A program made the position numbers and the translations under genes. This document shows, one piece after another, positions 5,105 through 5,420 of a stretch of 5,420 bases of DNA. Source of the stretch: CAZUSC01 sp964622915 (GTDB lineage Bacteria > Patescibacteriota > Andersenbacteria > UBA10190); assembly GCA_964622915.1 (NCBI GenBank), contig CAZUSC010000058.1, positions 1 to 5,420 of the forward strand, given 5' to 3'. Numbering within the stretch: position 1 is the first letter of the stretch; the number at the start of each line of letters is the position of its first letter. The notes beneath the pieces are model-generated. The model had not been told where the DNA came from. It saw only the letters and a list, made by a program, of their open reading frames with translations, and did not search any database.

Positions 5105-5133
5105 AATATATGTGCAATTTAAAGAGTCGTCAA
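5105..5133 (-). promoter_or_regulatory. sigma-70-type promoter for the small membrane protein gene
   Basis: On the minus strand TTGACG (5128-5133), a 17-base spacer, then TATATT (5105-5110): five of six matches in each hexamer at optimal spacing, the best promoter in the window. It lies between the lepA-proximal repeats and the gene. The -10 box ends 3 bases before the ATG at 5101 and 9 bases before the ATG at 5095, so the mRNA would have no leader or an extremely short one. Confidence 0.65.
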
Positions 5134-5146
5134 TGTTGCGTTTGTT

Positions 5147-5174
5147 AGTAATCAGTAACCAGTAACGAGTAATC
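5147..5174 (-). repeat. heptamer array of four units, reverse orientation
   Basis: On the plus strand AGTAATC, AGTAACC, AGTAACG, AGTAATC; on the minus strand these are GATTACT, CGTTACT, GGTTACT, GATTACT, the same unit as the arrays at 1878-1919 and 5201-5263 but on the opposite strand. Confidence 0.9.
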
Positions 5175-5228
5175 AAGGACGAATAGTTAACATGTTATTA
5201 AATTACTGGTTACTCGTTACTGGTTACT
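5154..5228. other. long inverted repeat (stem-loop) formed by two opposed heptamer arrays after lepA
   Basis: AGTAACCAGTAACGAGTAA at 5154-5172 is exactly complementary to 5210-5228 (19 bp), and pairing can extend further with mismatches. The 37-base loop holds the perfect palindrome TAACATGTTA (5188-5197). In the lepA transcript this would be a strong hairpin shortly after the stop codon. No U-run follows it on the minus strand, so it is not a classical intrinsic terminator, but it may slow 3' exonucleases or separate lepA from the next gene. Confidence 0.7.
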
Positions 5229-5263
5229 CGTTACACGTTACTCGTTCCTCGTTACTCGTTACT
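5201..5263 (+). repeat. heptamer array of nine units, (C/G)GTTACT type, abutting the lepA stop codon
   Basis: Units in order: AATTACT, GGTTACT, CGTTACT, GGTTACT, CGTTACA, CGTTACT, CGTTCCT, CGTTACT, CGTTACT. The last unit contains the lepA stop codon (5259-5261), as the 1878-1919 array contains the rmlD stop codon. Three units carry one-base variants or degenerate ends, so the array is not freshly expanded. Confidence 0.92.
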
Positions 5264-5420
5264 TCTTTAACATAGCAATATAAGCGGACGGGGGGATAGC
5301 CACTGATCCGCCGGTAGCCAGTTTTTTCTTTCCCTTCTTCTGTTTCTCCAGAAGTTTTTTCTTACGTGTTACATCTCCTCCATATAGATGCCCGGTGACA
5401 TCCTTACGCATCGCGGGAAG
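5259..5420 (-). CDS. lepA: elongation factor 4 (LepA), C-terminal 53 residues; runs off the right edge
   Basis: Ribosome-associated GTPase that back-translocates or remodels stalled ribosomes. Only the end of the LepA-specific C-terminal domain is present, but it is diagnostic: MRKDVTGHLYGGDVTRKKKL followed by a Lys-rich stretch (LEKQKKGKKK) and a closing IPPSAYIAMLKK. This matches the LepA ending CYGGDxxRKKKLLxKQKEGKK...IPQEAFLAxL; the basic segment is the part that contacts the tRNA and peptidyl-transferase region of the ribosome. The reading frame is open to the edge. The stop codon is inside a heptamer repeat array, and transcription continues toward the small membrane protein gene. It has no functional link to the sugar genes and probably marks the edge of the locus. 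Confidence 0.95.
   Translation of the reverse strand, partial: LPAMRKDVTGHLYGGDVTRKKKLLEKQKKGKKKLATGGSVAIPPSAYIAMLKK

Noticed and set aside
5147..5263. CRISPR array interpretation of the repeated GTTACT sequences
   Set aside because: The units are 7 bp, contiguous and without spacers; these are simple tandem repeats.

Overview
The window is a bacterial cell-surface sugar locus in which every convincing gene lies on the minus strand. Reading in the direction of transcription (right to left), it holds: the 3' end of lepA (translation factor EF-4); a short two-span membrane protein of unknown function; rmlC; an extended-SDR sugar-nucleotide epimerase/dehydratase; a non-coding stretch of about 400 bp containing a 160-bp inverted-repeat element; rmlD; gmhA; a stand-alone heptose-7-phosphate kinase (rfaE1/hldA type); and the 5' end of gmhB, which runs off the left edge.

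Two sugar pathways are interleaved. RmlC (3,5-epimerase) and RmlD (4-reductase) catalyse the last two steps to dTDP-L-rhamnose. GmhA, the PfkB-type kinase and GmhB convert sedoheptulose 7-phosphate to D-glycero-beta-D-manno-heptose 1-phosphate on the way to ADP-heptose. The SDR protein looks like a UDP-sugar 4-epimerase, not the missing RmlB. rmlA, rmlB, the heptose nucleotidylyltransferase and the ADP-heptose 6-epimerase are not visible and may lie outside the window. The likely output is activated rhamnose and heptose for surface glycans (LPS core, S-layer or exopolysaccharide).

Organism: moderate GC, standard genetic code (no need for recoded TGA), almost no Shine-Dalgarno sequences, promoters sitting directly on start codons, and heptanucleotide tandem repeats both between and inside genes. 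I infer an uncultured lineage, with Patescibacteria/CPR as the best guess. This is not proven from the sequence alone.

The most unusual material is non-coding. (1) A roughly 160-bp MITE-like element with perfect 18-bp terminal inverted repeats (2921-3082) separates the epimerase from rmlD. (2) Heptamer arrays of the (C/G)GTTACT type follow the stop codons of rmlD and lepA, with two arrays in opposite orientation after lepA that can fold into a long stem. (3) A second heptamer family (ATTTCTA) is inserted in frame in the small membrane protein gene. (4) A 24-bp near-identical repeat lies at the 3' ends of two unrelated genes. (5) An extended -10 promoter is placed so that rmlD could be read from a leaderless mRNA.
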